DNA from: Prevotella sp.
GTDB lineage: Bacteria > Bacteroidota > Bacteroidia > Bacteroidales > Bacteroidaceae
Assembly (NCBI GenBank): GCA_017483185.1
Contig: JAFULM010000057.1
Coordinates: forward strand, 1-42,825
Length of the DNA stretch: 42,825 nt
Direction: 5' to 3'
Under the pieces are notes generated by a model. It was not told the origin of the DNA. It did not search any database and saw nothing but the letters and a program-made list of their open reading frames with translations. A program made the translations under genes and the position numbers. Shown here in pieces: positions 8,502 to 16,687 of the stretch (its first letter is position 1; each line of letters opens with the position of its first letter).

Positions 8502-9158
8502 ATGCACATCCACGCTTTCGACTTCGACGGGACACTGACCACCCGTGACACCCTGATAGAGTTCATCCGCTACGCCTGCGGCCGTCGCGCCTTTCTCCTC
8601 GGTTTCCTGCGCTACGCCCCGCTGCTGGTGCTCATGAAACTCCGTCTCTATCCCAACTACCGCGCCAAGCAGCGCGTCTTCGCCCACTTCTTCCGCGGCA
8701 TGCCGGTCGAGCGTTTCGACGCGCTCTGCACCGCTTTTGCCCGCGCCAACCGCTATCTGCTGCGCCCTGCCGGCATCGCCGCCGTCCGTTCGGCCATCAG
8801 CCGCGGCGACACCGTGGTTATCGTCAGCGCGAGTGTCGACCGCTGGGTCGCCCCGTTTTTCTCCGACATGCCCACGGTCACAGACGAAAATCGCGCCACT
8901 GACAATTCTTCCGGCATTGCCACCACACCGTCGACGTGTTTCACAATCCTCGGCACATCTGTCGAAACCTCTGCCGGTCGTCTGACGGGACGTTTCGCCA
9001 CGCCCAACTGTTACGGCGCGGAGAAAGTCCGCCGTCTGCTCGCCTTATACCCCGATCGCGCCGCCTACCGCCTCACGGCCTACGGCGATAGCCGCGGCGA
9101 CCGCGAGTTGCTTGCCTTTGCCGATGAGGCCCACTACAAACCGTTCAGGGAGGAATAA
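8502..9158 (+). CDS. HAD-IB family phosphatase paired with UbiA-like transferase
   Basis: The 218-residue protein has the HAD motif I DFDGTLT (about 7-13) with nucleophile and acid/base Asp, motif II SAS near residue 110, a motif III Lys in GAEKVRRL and motif IV YGDSRGDREL. The helical cap spans about 20-90. Relative to familiar HAD-IB proteins there is a stretch of roughly 20 extra residues (TDENRATDNSSGIATTPSTC) before the LGTSVE/GRLTGRF strand. The likely role is to remove the 5-phosphate from the UbiA product on the cytoplasmic side; this is inferred from the 2-nt spacing and known fusions. It is the last gene before a strong terminator. Confidence 0.82.
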   Translation: MHIHAFDFDGTLTTRDTLIEFIRYACGRRAFLLGFLRYAPLLVLMKLRLYPNYRAKQRVFAHFFRGMPVERFDALCTAFARANRYLLRPAGIAAVRSAISRGDTVVIVSASVDRWVAPFFSDMPTVTDENRATDNSSGIATTPSTCFTILGTSVETSAGRLTGRFATPNCYGAEKVRRLLALYPDRAAYRLTAYGDSRGDRELLAFADEAHYKPFREE

Positions 9159-9184
9159 AGCCTAACCCTGTCTCTCCAAAAATG

Positions 9185-9246
9185 AGAAGACCTGCGGAAT
9201 GAAAGTATAGGGGCACGCCCCTATACTTTCATTCCGCAGGTCTTCT
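9185..9246. terminator. Bidirectional terminator, perfect 29-bp hairpin
   Basis: The arms 9185-9213 and 9218-9246 are perfectly complementary around the loop CACG. The site lies between the convergent HAD and rseP genes. Its GC-rich top (GGGG/CCCC) and its position suit termination from both sides; the T-runs are short. Confidence 0.8.
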
Positions 9247-9279
9247 TATGGAAGGTGAAAATACTCTGGCTCTCTTGCG

Positions 9280-10644
9280 TCACATCACATTCAGCCAGCG
9301 CAGAATGTCGTTGAGATTGGCGACCACCATGAGGAGTATGAGGATGCCGAAGCCGACATATTCGGCGTAGAGCATGAAGTTCTCACTCGGTTTGCGGCGC
9401 GTCACCATTTCATATAGCAGGAACAGGACGTGGCCACCGTCGAGGGCGGGGATGGGCAGGATGTTCATGAAGGCGAGAATGATGCTCAGGAAAGCGGTCA
9501 TTTTCCAGAACAGATACCAGTCCCACGAGCCGGGGAAGAGGCTGCCGATGGTTCCGAAACCGCCCACGGACTTGGCTCCGTCGGCAGTGAAGACGTACTT
9601 CATGTCGTCCACATAGCCGCCCAGCACGTTCAGACCGTAGCTGACTCCGGCGGGGAAACTCTCGAAGAAACCATACTTGCGGGTGACCGGTTCATAGTGC
9701 GGGACCTTCGGGACATATCCGAGTTTGAGTTCCGGCGAAAGCACGATGGTCGCCGTGTCTCTCACGCCGTCACGCTCTGTGACAACACTTGTGGTGCGCA
9801 CACGCAGACTGTCGGCCGGAGTCTCGACCGTGGCCAGTACGTCGGAGAGGCAGCCTACCTCGTTTTCGACGTCGTTATATGAATTTGTCGGTTTGCCGTT
9901 GAAGGCGACGATGCGGTCGCCCTTCATCACTCCGGCCTTGGCCAACGCTCCTCCTGGGATGATGCTGTCTATTTCGGACGAGATGAGCTGTTTGGCAAAG
10001 AGGGGCTTGTTCTTCAGCATGTCGAGCAGATTGAGGTCCCCCGGCAGTGTAATGCTCATGGGCTTGCCGTCACGGATGATGTCCGCGCGGGTGGCCTTTG
10101 ACAGGTCGCGATACATGTCCACGCCCCACTCCTTGAACTCGCCCTTCTCCGTTCCCACGAGTATGTCGCCGTCTCGGAAACCGAGTGCCTGAGCCTCGCT
10201 GTTGAACTTCATTCCGTCGGTCATGTTTTTCGTGGGGATGTAGGTGTCACCCCAGGTGAAGAGCAGCATGGAGTAGATGAACAGGGCGAGCAGGAAGTTG
10301 ATCAGCACGCCGCCAATCATGACCAACAGACGCTGCCACGCGGGTTTCGAACGAAATTCCCACGGCTGCGCCGGTTGCTTCATCTGGTCTGTGTCAAAGG
10401 ACTCGTCGATCATGCCGGCTATCTTGCAGTAGCCTCCCAACGGCAGCCAACCGAGACCGTAGGTCGTCTCGCTCTTCTTCGGCTTGAACTCGAAGAGATG
10501 AAACCAGGGGTCAAAGAACAGATAGAACTTCTCCACGCGGATGCCGAAGAGACGGGCGAAGAGAAAATGACCGCCCTCATGCAACAACACCAGAATGGAT
10601 ATCGAAAGCATGAACTGCAGTGTCTTTATAAGAAATATTTCCAT
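9280..10644 (-). CDS. rseP: RseP-type site-2 intramembrane zinc metalloprotease
   Basis: The 454-residue M50B protease has HEGGH at residues 22-26 in the first membrane helix (HExxH zinc ligands). The second part of the active site, LPIPALDGGH, is near residue 410. The central region holds one clear PDZ-like domain (GDRIVAFNGKPTNSYNDV) and a more divergent one before it. Such proteases cut transmembrane substrates such as anti-sigma factors and signal-peptide remnants. It is the last gene of the reverse set tsaB-DUF4290-murA-rimM-dxr-rseP, 111 nt after dxr, with a hairpin repeat in between. Confidence 0.93.
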   Translation of the reverse strand: MEIFLIKTLQFMLSISILVLLHEGGHFLFARLFGIRVEKFYLFFDPWFHLFEFKPKKSETTYGLGWLPLGGYCKIAGMIDESFDTDQMKQPAQPWEFRSKPAWQRLLVMIGGVLINFLLALFIYSMLLFTWGDTYIPTKNMTDGMKFNSEAQALGFRDGDILVGTEKGEFKEWGVDMYRDLSKATRADIIRDGKPMSITLPGDLNLLDMLKNKPLFAKQLISSEIDSIIPGGALAKAGVMKGDRIVAFNGKPTNSYNDVENEVGCLSDVLATVETPADSLRVRTTSVVTERDGVRDTATIVLSPELKLGYVPKVPHYEPVTRKYGFFESFPAGVSYGLNVLGGYVDDMKYVFTADGAKSVGGFGTIGSLFPGSWDWYLFWKMTAFLSIILAFMNILPIPALDGGHVLFLLYEMVTRRKPSENFMLYAEYVGFGILILLMVVANLNDILRWLNVM

Positions 10645-10680
10645 ATTTAAGTTTTGAATTATGAATTACGAATTAGGAGT

Positions 10681-10770
10681 GGTGAGTGGTAAATGGTGAG
10701 TAGTGAGTGGTGAGTTGGTCGACCGCTGGCCGACCAACTCACCACTCACCATTCATCACTCACCATTCAT
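10681..10770. repeat. P8 TGAGTGGTGAGT inverted repeat overlapping the dxr 3' end
   Basis: The core arms 10703-10721 and 10731-10749 are perfectly complementary. Looser TGGTGAGTRRTGA units extend outward on both sides. The right arm contains the last codons (Asn-Gly-Glu) and the stop of dxr (10756-10767). Confidence 0.75.
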
Positions 10771-11940
10771 AATTTGCATTGCGACCTCTCTTGCCTCGCG
10801 GTCGGTGGCGACGTAGGTGTCGTATGTCGGGGCAGCGTCGAATGGGACGCGCGACATTGTCTTCTCGATGATGTCGCTCATCCGGAGGAAACCGCAGCGG
10901 TCTTCAAGAAAACCGCGATTGACAATCTCGTTGGCGGCATTTACGATGCAGGGCATATTGCCGCCGCGACGTATCGCCTCAAATGCCAAAGCAAGGCATC
11001 GGAACTTCTCCAAGTCGGGGCGGAAGAATTCCAGCGGACGGGAGAAAAGGTCGAGACGCTCCGACGACAGACAGAGACGGTCGGGATAAGAAAAGGCATA
11101 CTGGATGGGCAGACGCATGTCGGGCACGCCCAGCTGGGCTTTGACGGCTCCGTCATGAAACTGCACCGCGCTGTGGACAATCGACTGAGGGTGAACGAGC
11201 ACCTCTATCTTGTCGGCATCGACGCCGAAAAGCCATTTGGCCTCTATGACCTCAAAGCCTTTGTTCATCATCGTCGCGCTGTCGATGGTTATCTTCGCTC
11301 CCATATCCCATGTCGGATGATGGAGCGCGTCGGCCTTTGTCACGGTTGCCAGTTGGTCGATGGTATAGTTGCGGAACGGGCCGCCCGACGCCGTGAGGAG
11401 GATTTTCTCTATCTCGTTGTCTCCTTCTCCGGCCAAACACTGGAATATGGCGGAGTGTTCGCTGTCCACGGGGAGTATCGGTGTGCGGTAGCGTGCGGCC
11501 AGTTCGCAAATCAGTTCGCCGGCGACGACAAGCGTCTCCTTGTTCGCCAGACAGATGGTCTTGTGCGCCTTGATGGCATGAATGGTCGGCGAAAGACCGG
11601 CAAAGCCCACCATCGCCGTGAGCACCACGTCGATAGGACCGGCCTCCACAATCTCGTCGAGAGCCTTTGCGCCGGCATACACCTTTATGTCCGGCTCGTC
11701 GTCAAGCAGAGTCCGCAACTCGTCATAACGGTCTTCGTTGGCAATGACGACGGCGGCGGGCTTGAAACGGCGGGCTTGTTCGGCAAGCAATTCCACGCGG
11801 TTGTTGGCCGTAAGGCAGTAAACTTCATATCTGTCCGAATGTTCCTCGATGACCTGAAGGGCCTGAGTGCCTATCGAGCCGGTGGAGCCGAGTATGGCAA
11901 TCTGCTTCTTTGGAGCCTCGGATTGTTGTTTGTGTGTCAT
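10756..11940 (-). CDS. dxr: 1-deoxy-D-xylulose 5-phosphate reductoisomerase
   Basis: This enzyme catalyses the committed step of the MEP isoprenoid pathway, forming methylerythritol phosphate from DXP with NADPH. It has 394 residues. The NADPH loop LGSTGSIGTQ is at 17-26, NKETLVVAGE is in the linker, and the metal/substrate site has PVDSEHSA with LTASGGPFRN further on. The C-terminal helical region ends EVAMQIMNGE, with the last three residues encoded by an adjoining TGAGTGGTGA repeat. Together with the UbiA-like enzyme upstream it shows active polyprenol use. Confidence 0.96.
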   Translation of the reverse strand: MTHKQQSEAPKKQIAILGSTGSIGTQALQVIEEHSDRYEVYCLTANNRVELLAEQARRFKPAAVVIANEDRYDELRTLLDDEPDIKVYAGAKALDEIVEAGPIDVVLTAMVGFAGLSPTIHAIKAHKTICLANKETLVVAGELICELAARYRTPILPVDSEHSAIFQCLAGEGDNEIEKILLTASGGPFRNYTIDQLATVTKADALHHPTWDMGAKITIDSATMMNKGFEVIEAKWLFGVDADKIEVLVHPQSIVHSAVQFHDGAVKAQLGVPDMRLPIQYAFSYPDRLCLSSERLDLFSRPLEFFRPDLEKFRCLALAFEAIRRGGNMPCIVNAANEIVNRGFLEDRCGFLRMSDIIEKTMSRVPFDAAPTYDTYVATDREAREVAMQIMNGE

Positions 11941-11954
11941 ATATCGTTAATTAA

Positions 11955-12055
11955 AAAACCACCTCAAAAACCACCTCAAAACCCACCCCAACCCTCCCGA
12001 AGGGAGGGAGCTGGATATGTCTTTTGTGGTAGAACGGAGGAACGGAACGCTGCAC
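11955..12055. repeat. Single P5 arm (CCACCCCAACCCTCCCGAAGG)
   Basis: In the 190-nt gap between rimM and dxr, CCACC-type units lead into CCCTCCCGAAGGGAGGGAG at about 11991-12010. That stretch is a hairpin by itself. It is a half copy of the element at 16401-16507. Confidence 0.7.
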
Positions 12056-12145
12056 TAATGAACGGCGGCAACAAATTACTCGCTACGCTCATCAACACGT
12101 TTTCACTCTTCATTCTTCATTCTTCACTTTTCACTCTTCACTTAA
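12056..12145. repeat. P7 composite repeat, inverted copy, overlapping the rimM stop
   Basis: The conserved tail ATGAACGGCGGCAACAAATT and CATCAACACG precedes CACTCTTCATTCTTCATTC units. Read on the minus strand the repeat supplies the final Ser-Glu-Glu and stop of rimM (12131-12142). Confidence 0.75.
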
Positions 12146-12643
12146 AATTCCTTCCGGGAGGCGCATCACTATCTTCCGGGCTGACGTGTCCACGTCTTCG
12201 ATGAGTTCGGCCGCGGCGGGGATGAGCCGGCCGTCCTCCATTTCGAACAGCGTGTTGACGGTCGTGTCGTCCACCGAGGCGATGCGTCCGGCATTGCGCC
12301 CCGTCACGGAGTCAATGATTTCAAATCCCGTGATGGCGGCGTAGGACGGCGCGCCTTCGCCGGTAGCGGCCACGTCACGCGGGAAATAGACTTCGCATCC
12401 GGTCAACTCGGCTGCCCGTTCCTGCGTGTCGATGTCGCAGAACTTGACCAACGCGGTCTCTTCGCTGCGGAACCGGTATTCCTCCATGAAAAACGGCACC
12501 ATGATGCCGTCTATCCGCAGGATGAGATAGTCGCAGTCCGTGCGGTCGAATATGTCGTCGGCGAAGTGCATCGACACCTCGCCTTTGACACCGTGGGGCT
12601 TGCCCAGCTTACCTATTTTATATACATCTTCTTCTCGTATCAT
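12131..12643 (-). CDS. rimM: 16S rRNA processing protein RimM
   Basis: This ribosome maturation factor for the 30S head binds S19. It has 170 residues. The N-terminal RimM barrel begins YKIGKLGKPHGVKGEVS (about 8-24); the PRC-barrel domain (about 95-165) contains GFEIIDSVTGRNAGRI and ends MRLPEGILSEE. The last three residues and the stop come from the neighbouring GAAGAGTGA repeat. The start lies 3 nt from the end of murA, so the two are cotranscribed. Confidence 0.94.
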   Translation of the reverse strand: MIREEDVYKIGKLGKPHGVKGEVSMHFADDIFDRTDCDYLILRIDGIMVPFFMEEYRFRSEETALVKFCDIDTQERAAELTGCEVYFPRDVAATGEGAPSYAAITGFEIIDSVTGRNAGRIASVDDTTVNTLFEMEDGRLIPAAAELIEDVDTSARKIVMRLPEGILSEE

Positions 12644-12646
12644 GCT

Positions 12647-13951
12647 TCATTCCCTCCTTATCCGCGCTCCGAGCTGTCCCAGACGCGCTTCGATGTCTTC
12701 ATATCCGCGGTCTATCTGCTCGATGTTGTCTATCCGGCTGGTGCCTTCCGCGCTCATGGCGGCTATCAGCAAGGCGATGCCGGCACGTATGTCGGGGCTT
12801 GCCATGCGGCCGGCGCGGAGCCGGATGCCACGGTCGTGGCCGACGACGACAGCACGGTGGGGGTCGCAGAGTATGATCTGTGCTCCCATGTCAATCAGTT
12901 TGTCCACAAAGAACAGGCGGCTCTCGAACATCTTCTGATGGAAGAGGACGCTGCCGCGGGCCTGTGTCGCGACGACGATGAGCACCGAGAGGAGGTCCGG
13001 GGTCAGTCCCGGCCACGGAGCGTCGGCCAGCGTCATGATCGTTCCGTCGATGAACGAGTCTATCTGGTAGTGGTCCTGACGCGGAATGATGAGGTCGTCG
13101 CCCTCAACGTCGATTCTCACGCCGAGTCGGCGGAAGGCGTCGGGTATGATGCCGAGGTTGTGCAGCGACACGTCCTTGATGCGTATGCCGTCACCCACCA
13201 TAGCGGCCATGCCGATGAACGAGCCGACCTCGATCATGTCGGGCAGTATGGTGTGGGTCGTGGCGTGGAGTGTCTTGACGCCGACGATGGTCAGCAGGTT
13301 TGAGCCGATGCCGCTTATCTGTGCTCCCATGTGGTTGAGCATGTGGCAGAGCTGCTGTATGTAGGGTTCGCAGGCGGCGTTGTATATGGTGGTGGTGCCT
13401 TCGGCCATGACAGCGGCCATGATGATGTTGGCCGTGCCGGTGACGGAGGCTTCGTCCAATAGCATGTAGCATCCCTTCAGCTGTCGTGCCTCAATCTCGT
13501 AGACATCGCGTCCCGGGACATGGCGGAAGTCGGCGCCGAGATGTCGGAAGCCGAGGAAGTGGGTGTCGAGCCGGCGTCGTCCGATCTTGTCGCCGCCGGG
13601 TTTTGTGATGACGGCCTTGCCGAACCGCGCCAGCAACGGACCTATCATGAGCACCGAACCGCGCAGTGAGGCACATTTGTTGACGAACTCGTCGCCTTCG
13701 AGATAGTCGAGATTGAGGTTGGCGGCGCGGAATGAATATTCGCCGTGACCGCGGTGGTCTACCGTGACGCCGATGTCGCTGAGCAGCCGGATCAGGTTGT
13801 GGACATCGAGTATCTCCGGGATATTGGATATTGTCACCTCCTCTGCCGTGAGCAGCGAGGCGCATATCACCTCGAGGGCTTCGTTTTTGGCGCCCTGCGG
13901 TCTGATTGTTCCTTTCAGCGGATGTCCGCCTTCGATGATGAATGATGCCAT
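12647..13951 (-). CDS. murA: UDP-N-acetylglucosamine 1-carboxyvinyltransferase with Asp in place of the active-site Cys
   Basis: The first committed enzyme of peptidoglycan synthesis adds enolpyruvate from PEP to UDP-GlcNAc. The start is set at 13951 (MASFIIEGGHPLKGTI), preceded by purine-rich AAAGAAGAAG. The open frame continues upstream to 14185 only through non-homologous sequence. That gives 434 residues, normal for MurA. The family block PQGAKNEALEVICASLL, the RGSVLMIGPLLARFG strand and the loop TKPGGDKIGRRRLDTH are present. In the loop the usual Cys (E. coli Cys115) is Asp121 (codon 13589-13591). Asp at this site is known to keep activity and to give fosfomycin resistance. Confidence 0.95.
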   Translation of the reverse strand: MASFIIEGGHPLKGTIRPQGAKNEALEVICASLLTAEEVTISNIPEILDVHNLIRLLSDIGVTVDHRGHGEYSFRAANLNLDYLEGDEFVNKCASLRGSVLMIGPLLARFGKAVITKPGGDKIGRRRLDTHFLGFRHLGADFRHVPGRDVYEIEARQLKGCYMLLDEASVTGTANIIMAAVMAEGTTTIYNAACEPYIQQLCHMLNHMGAQISGIGSNLLTIVGVKTLHATTHTILPDMIEVGSFIGMAAMVGDGIRIKDVSLHNLGIIPDAFRRLGVRIDVEGDDLIIPRQDHYQIDSFIDGTIMTLADAPWPGLTPDLLSVLIVVATQARGSVLFHQKMFESRLFFVDKLIDMGAQIILCDPHRAVVVGHDRGIRLRAGRMASPDIRAGIALLIAAMSAEGTSRIDNIEQIDRGYEDIEARLGQLGARIRRE

Positions 13952-13969
13952 TTGTTTTTCTTCTTCTTT

Positions 13970-14018
13970 TTTATGATAGCTCTTGTAGCTGCAATAGCTA
14001 TTATAGCTATGATAGGAA
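13970..14018. repeat. Degenerate 9-bp tandem repeat upstream of murA
   Basis: On the minus strand about five units follow the pattern ATCATAGCT, ATAATAGCT, ATTGCAGCT, ACAAGAGCT, ATCATAAAA in the 67-nt gap between the DUF4290 gene and murA. It is read in frame only if the unlikely upstream murA start is used. Confidence 0.6.
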
Positions 14019-14627
14019 TCATTTTCTCCTCTTCCGCTTCTGCATGTCGTTGCCGTCCGTCGGATATATCTTGTCAAACCTGAACGTGTTGAGGTCGAGA
14101 CGTATGCGTCCGTCGGTGAGGCGTTCCAGATCGGCGGCCACGCGCTCATCGTCGGCCGAGCCGTGTCCCCACGTGCTGAGGTCACGCTTCATCTGGTTGG
14201 CCGTCATGCCGACCAGCGCGTCGCGCTCCGGTCCTTCGGGCATTTCCTTGAGACGGGCGAAGAGTTTCTCCATGAGCCGGCCGTAGTGGCGCAGATGTAC
14301 TCCGCCATTATGTGAGGGCAACTTCATCGGCTGCGGTTTGGTCAATATCTTCTCCGCCTCGGCCACGTCATACGGCCACTCGATGTCGAGCTGCTTGTGG
14401 CTCATGAGATAGAGGTGGTCCCAGAGCATGCGCTCGCAGTCGGAGTTTTCCCGGAGCTGCGGCACCTTCGTACCCATCAGTTTGACGATGGTCTCCGCAC
14501 ACGTCTGTCTGTCTCTCTTGTTTGACAGCGAGACGGCGTAGTTGACCATCTTCTGTATTTCCCGTCCGTATTCGGGCATCATCAGCGGTTCGCGCTGTGT
14601 GTTATAATCCAATCCGTTGATTTCCAT
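14019..14627 (-). CDS. DUF4290 family protein
   Basis: The 202-residue protein has no signal peptide or membrane segment. It begins MEINGLDYNTQREPLMMPEYGR, the signature of the Bacteroidetes-restricted DUF4290 family, and is mostly helical. The basic tail (QKRKRRK) may bind nucleic acid, which is only a guess. It is found beside murA and rimM across the phylum, and here it sits 24 nt after tsaB. Its function is unknown. Confidence 0.85.
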   Translation of the reverse strand: MEINGLDYNTQREPLMMPEYGREIQKMVNYAVSLSNKRDRQTCAETIVKLMGTKVPQLRENSDCERMLWDHLYLMSHKQLDIEWPYDVAEAEKILTKPQPMKLPSHNGGVHLRHYGRLMEKLFARLKEMPEGPERDALVGMTANQMKRDLSTWGHGSADDERVAADLERLTDGRIRLDLNTFRFDKIYPTDGNDMQKRKRRK

Positions 14628-14651
14628 TTTTTTTCTTTCCGTTTTTTAGCG

Positions 14652-15344
14652 TTAGAGCAACTTCCGCGGTGTCTTTGCGACAAAGTCCTTGAGGTAGAAG
14701 GGGACGAAATAGGCGACGTCCTCGGTCTCTCCGGCAGCCATGCGCTTGTCAGCCAATGGCTGCATCCAGCGCGCCAGCGGTTCGATGCCTTCGATGAGGT
14801 GGGCGTTGGGGTGGGCGATGATGTCCATACACTTTGCCGCGCCGTTGCCGAAGAAGTAGACGGGATGAGCGTCCAGCAGACTGCGGTAGGTGTCGGCGTC
14901 GACAACGTCGGCGCTGATCTCTCTCACGGGGCGCAGCGCACGGTCGTAGACACCGGCGTAGACCTCCATGCGGCGTGCGTCGAGCATCGGGCAGAGCAGC
15001 GCGTCCTCCTCAAGGTCGTCATGTCCGAGGAGCACGGGGACGCAGAGCAGTTCGTGCGTAGGTACGGCCACCAGACTCACGCCACGTCCGTAGCAGATGC
15101 CCTTGGCCATTGACACGCCGATGCGCAGACCGGTATAAGAGCCGGGACCGCTGCTGACGGCCACGGCGTCGAGCTTCAGCCCGCTGCTGTCGATGAAGGT
15201 CAGAGCCTCGTCGACAAAGACTCCGAGCTGGACGGCATGGTTGGGGCCGCTATGGTCCTCGCGGCTCATGAGACATCCGCCGTCATGGCTCACAGCCACC
15301 GAGCAGACGTCGGTGCTGGTCTCTATATGCAATATACACGACAT
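14652..15344 (-). CDS. tsaB: tRNA threonylcarbamoyladenosine biosynthesis protein TsaB
   Basis: TsaB is the partner of TsaD in making t6A at position 37 of ANN-decoding tRNAs. Its 230 residues include the ASKHA-fold signatures LHIETSTDVCSVAV (5-18) and SSGPGSYTGLRIG (64-76), then AVPTHELL. It is the first gene of the reverse operon; a -7 box lies about 65 nt upstream. Family length and motifs are normal. Confidence 0.94.
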   Translation of the reverse strand: MSCILHIETSTDVCSVAVSHDGGCLMSREDHSGPNHAVQLGVFVDEALTFIDSSGLKLDAVAVSSGPGSYTGLRIGVSMAKGICYGRGVSLVAVPTHELLCVPVLLGHDDLEEDALLCPMLDARRMEVYAGVYDRALRPVREISADVVDADTYRSLLDAHPVYFFGNGAAKCMDIIAHPNAHLIEGIEPLARWMQPLADKRMAAGETEDVAYFVPFYLKDFVAKTPRKLL

Positions 15345-15406
15345 ATATGTATGTAAATAGGATATGTAATGTTATATATAAATGTGCTTTGTTATGGTTT
15401 AAAGTG

Positions 15407-15414
15407 CAAAAATA
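15407..15414 (-). promoter_or_regulatory. Possible -7 element for the tsaB operon
   Basis: On the minus strand the sequence reads TATTTTTG, matching TAnnTTTG, with a leader of about 60 nt to the tsaB start. No correctly spaced TTTG -33 box is evident. Confidence 0.45.
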
Positions 15415-15540
15415 CGGATTTTTTCCGTCAATACATATTCTTTTCGGGGGAATTTTTGCAATTGGACCGCGCAGCCCATCTGAAAAGCCATATCCGACAT
15501 CCTGCCCAATCCTCCCGGAAAGCCTCTCCCGACCTCCCCG

Positions 15541-15826
15541 AAGATATTCTCTGCACACATTTTTGTCGCAGGTTATACACCAACATGGCATGCTCTCCGG
15601 ACGCCTTTAAGTGGAGTAATCTCAGTCCCCTCCTTCCCAAGGAGGGGTTAGGGGTGGTTTGTTATTCATCGTCGTCTAAAACAATGATTTCCAATGAGTT
15701 TTGTTCAACCACCCCTAACCCCTCCTTGGAAAGGAGGGGACTGAGATTACTCCACTTAAAGGCGTCCGGAGAGCATGCCATGTTGGTGTATAACCTGCGA
15801 CAAAAATGTGTGCAGAGAATATCTTT
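15541..15826. repeat. P1 palindromic element, copy b, with extended arms
   Basis: The arms at about 15541-15659 and 15707-15825 (119 nt) are nearly perfect inverted repeats; I count only a few mismatches. The outer module is CTGCACACATTTTTGTCGC plus GGTTATACACCAACATGG. The inner part is the P1 core, TTTAAGTGGAGTAATCTCAG followed by a CCTTCC hairpin. The spacer matches that of the copy at the right window edge in the opposite orientation. Confidence 0.88.
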
Positions 15827-15849
15827 GGGAAAGCCGGGAGGGGCTTCTT

Positions 15850-16240
15850 TCTGTCAGGATAATATCAAATTTTTAACATTTCGCTTTTCTTCAAAATCGA
15901 GACAAAAACGCTGCTATTTTAACATCGCTACGTCGTTTTTCGACCGAAAAATTTTGGCGGCCGAACCGTAAGGGCCTTATTGCATCGCAACGGCATGCTT
16001 GTTGTCATGCAACGGCGTGGCCGTTGCAATGCAACGAGGGCCCCGTTGCAGACCAACGGGGCCCTTACGGCAAGACGCCCGATATGTAAAAATCTTTCCG
16101 CGTGGCGTATTTAGTTGACTGTCAGTGTATTATGAAAACCACCGAAAAATCGCAAATTTTGACCCGAAGGCGGGAAATTTCCTAATCGTGCAGGTTTTGC
16201 GAGACATTTGTAAAGATTGTTCCGAGTTTTTAACACTTTA
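15850..16240 (+). repeat. P2 long interspersed repeat, copy B
   Basis: Same orientation as copy A. The flanks are conserved (CAAAATCGAGACAAAAACGC; ATATGTAAAAATCTTTCCGC). The centre has CCGTAAGGGCC and GGGCCCTTACGG at its ends, but the interior of GTTGCAATGCAACG units differs from copy A. It ends TTTTTAACACTTTAGATGCC. Confidence 0.8.
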
Positions 16241-16245
16241 GATGC

Positions 16246-16372
16246 CAAGAGTAACTATTCATCGGTAGGTGTTCCAAGATCAGGCATAAGAGATGCGGTT
16301 GGCTGCTTCGCGCATCAACCGCATCTCTTGTGCCTGTTCTTGGGTCACTCATCTCTGAATAGTTGCCGCCAA
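16246..16372. repeat. Unique long inverted repeat
   Basis: The arms at about 16246-16301 and 16316-16370 share GCATAAGAGATGCGGTTG/CAACCGCATCTCTTGTGC and TAACTATTCA/TGAATAGTTG. The loop is GCTGCTTCGCGCAT. I do not see this family elsewhere in the window. Confidence 0.7.
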
Positions 16373-16400
16373 GACCTAAAACCCGAAACTCAACCTAAAA

Positions 16401-16550
16401 AAACCACCCCAACCCTCCCAAAGGGAGGGAGTTTAGATACTCTCGGGGGTGTGAAGGAAGGCAATAAGGCATATCAAGCTCCCTCCCTTTGGGAGGGTTG
16501 GGGTGGGCTGGGCTATGGTTGGGTTTTAGTGGGCTATGGGGTGGGTTTTC
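16401..16550. repeat. P5 inverted repeat (AACCCTCCCAAAGGGAGGG), full copy 1
   Basis: The arms ACCACCCCAACCCTCCCAAA and TTTGGGAGGGTTGGGGTGG flank a spacer of about 45 nt containing GATACTCTCGGGGG and GGAAGGCAATAAGGCATATC. Each arm holds its own CCCTCCC/GGGAGGG hairpin. The spacer reappears inverted in the copy at 24646-24810. Confidence 0.78.
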
Positions 16551-16603
16551 GGACCGAGGCGGTAAAGAATTTGAATTATGCCAAAAAAGAAACGGATTTT
16601 TGT

Positions 16604-16634
16604 TTTGTTCTTACCGCGATTTGCACTATCTTTG
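16604..16634 (+). promoter_or_regulatory. Bacteroidetes promoter for the PASTA-rluD-ddl operon
   Basis: TTTG (16604-16607), a 19-nt spacer and TATCTTTG (16627-16634) fit the phylum sigma consensus. The leader to the start codon at 16688 is about 45-50 nt. Confidence 0.8.
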
Positions 16635-16687
16635 CATAAGATAGGCGGCACTACGGCAGGGTCGCACTGTCTGTCAAGTAACACGAA

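Noticed and set aside
10774-12204. 476-residue forward frame opposite dxr
   Set aside because: It runs across dxr, the intergenic repeat and the end of rimM. Its translated sequence has no recognisable domain and the minus-strand genes are certain.
13952-14185. N-terminal extension of MurA to 512 residues
   Set aside because: The extension overlaps the DUF4290 gene and reads a 9-bp tandem repeat; MurA homology begins at MASFIIEGG, 13951.
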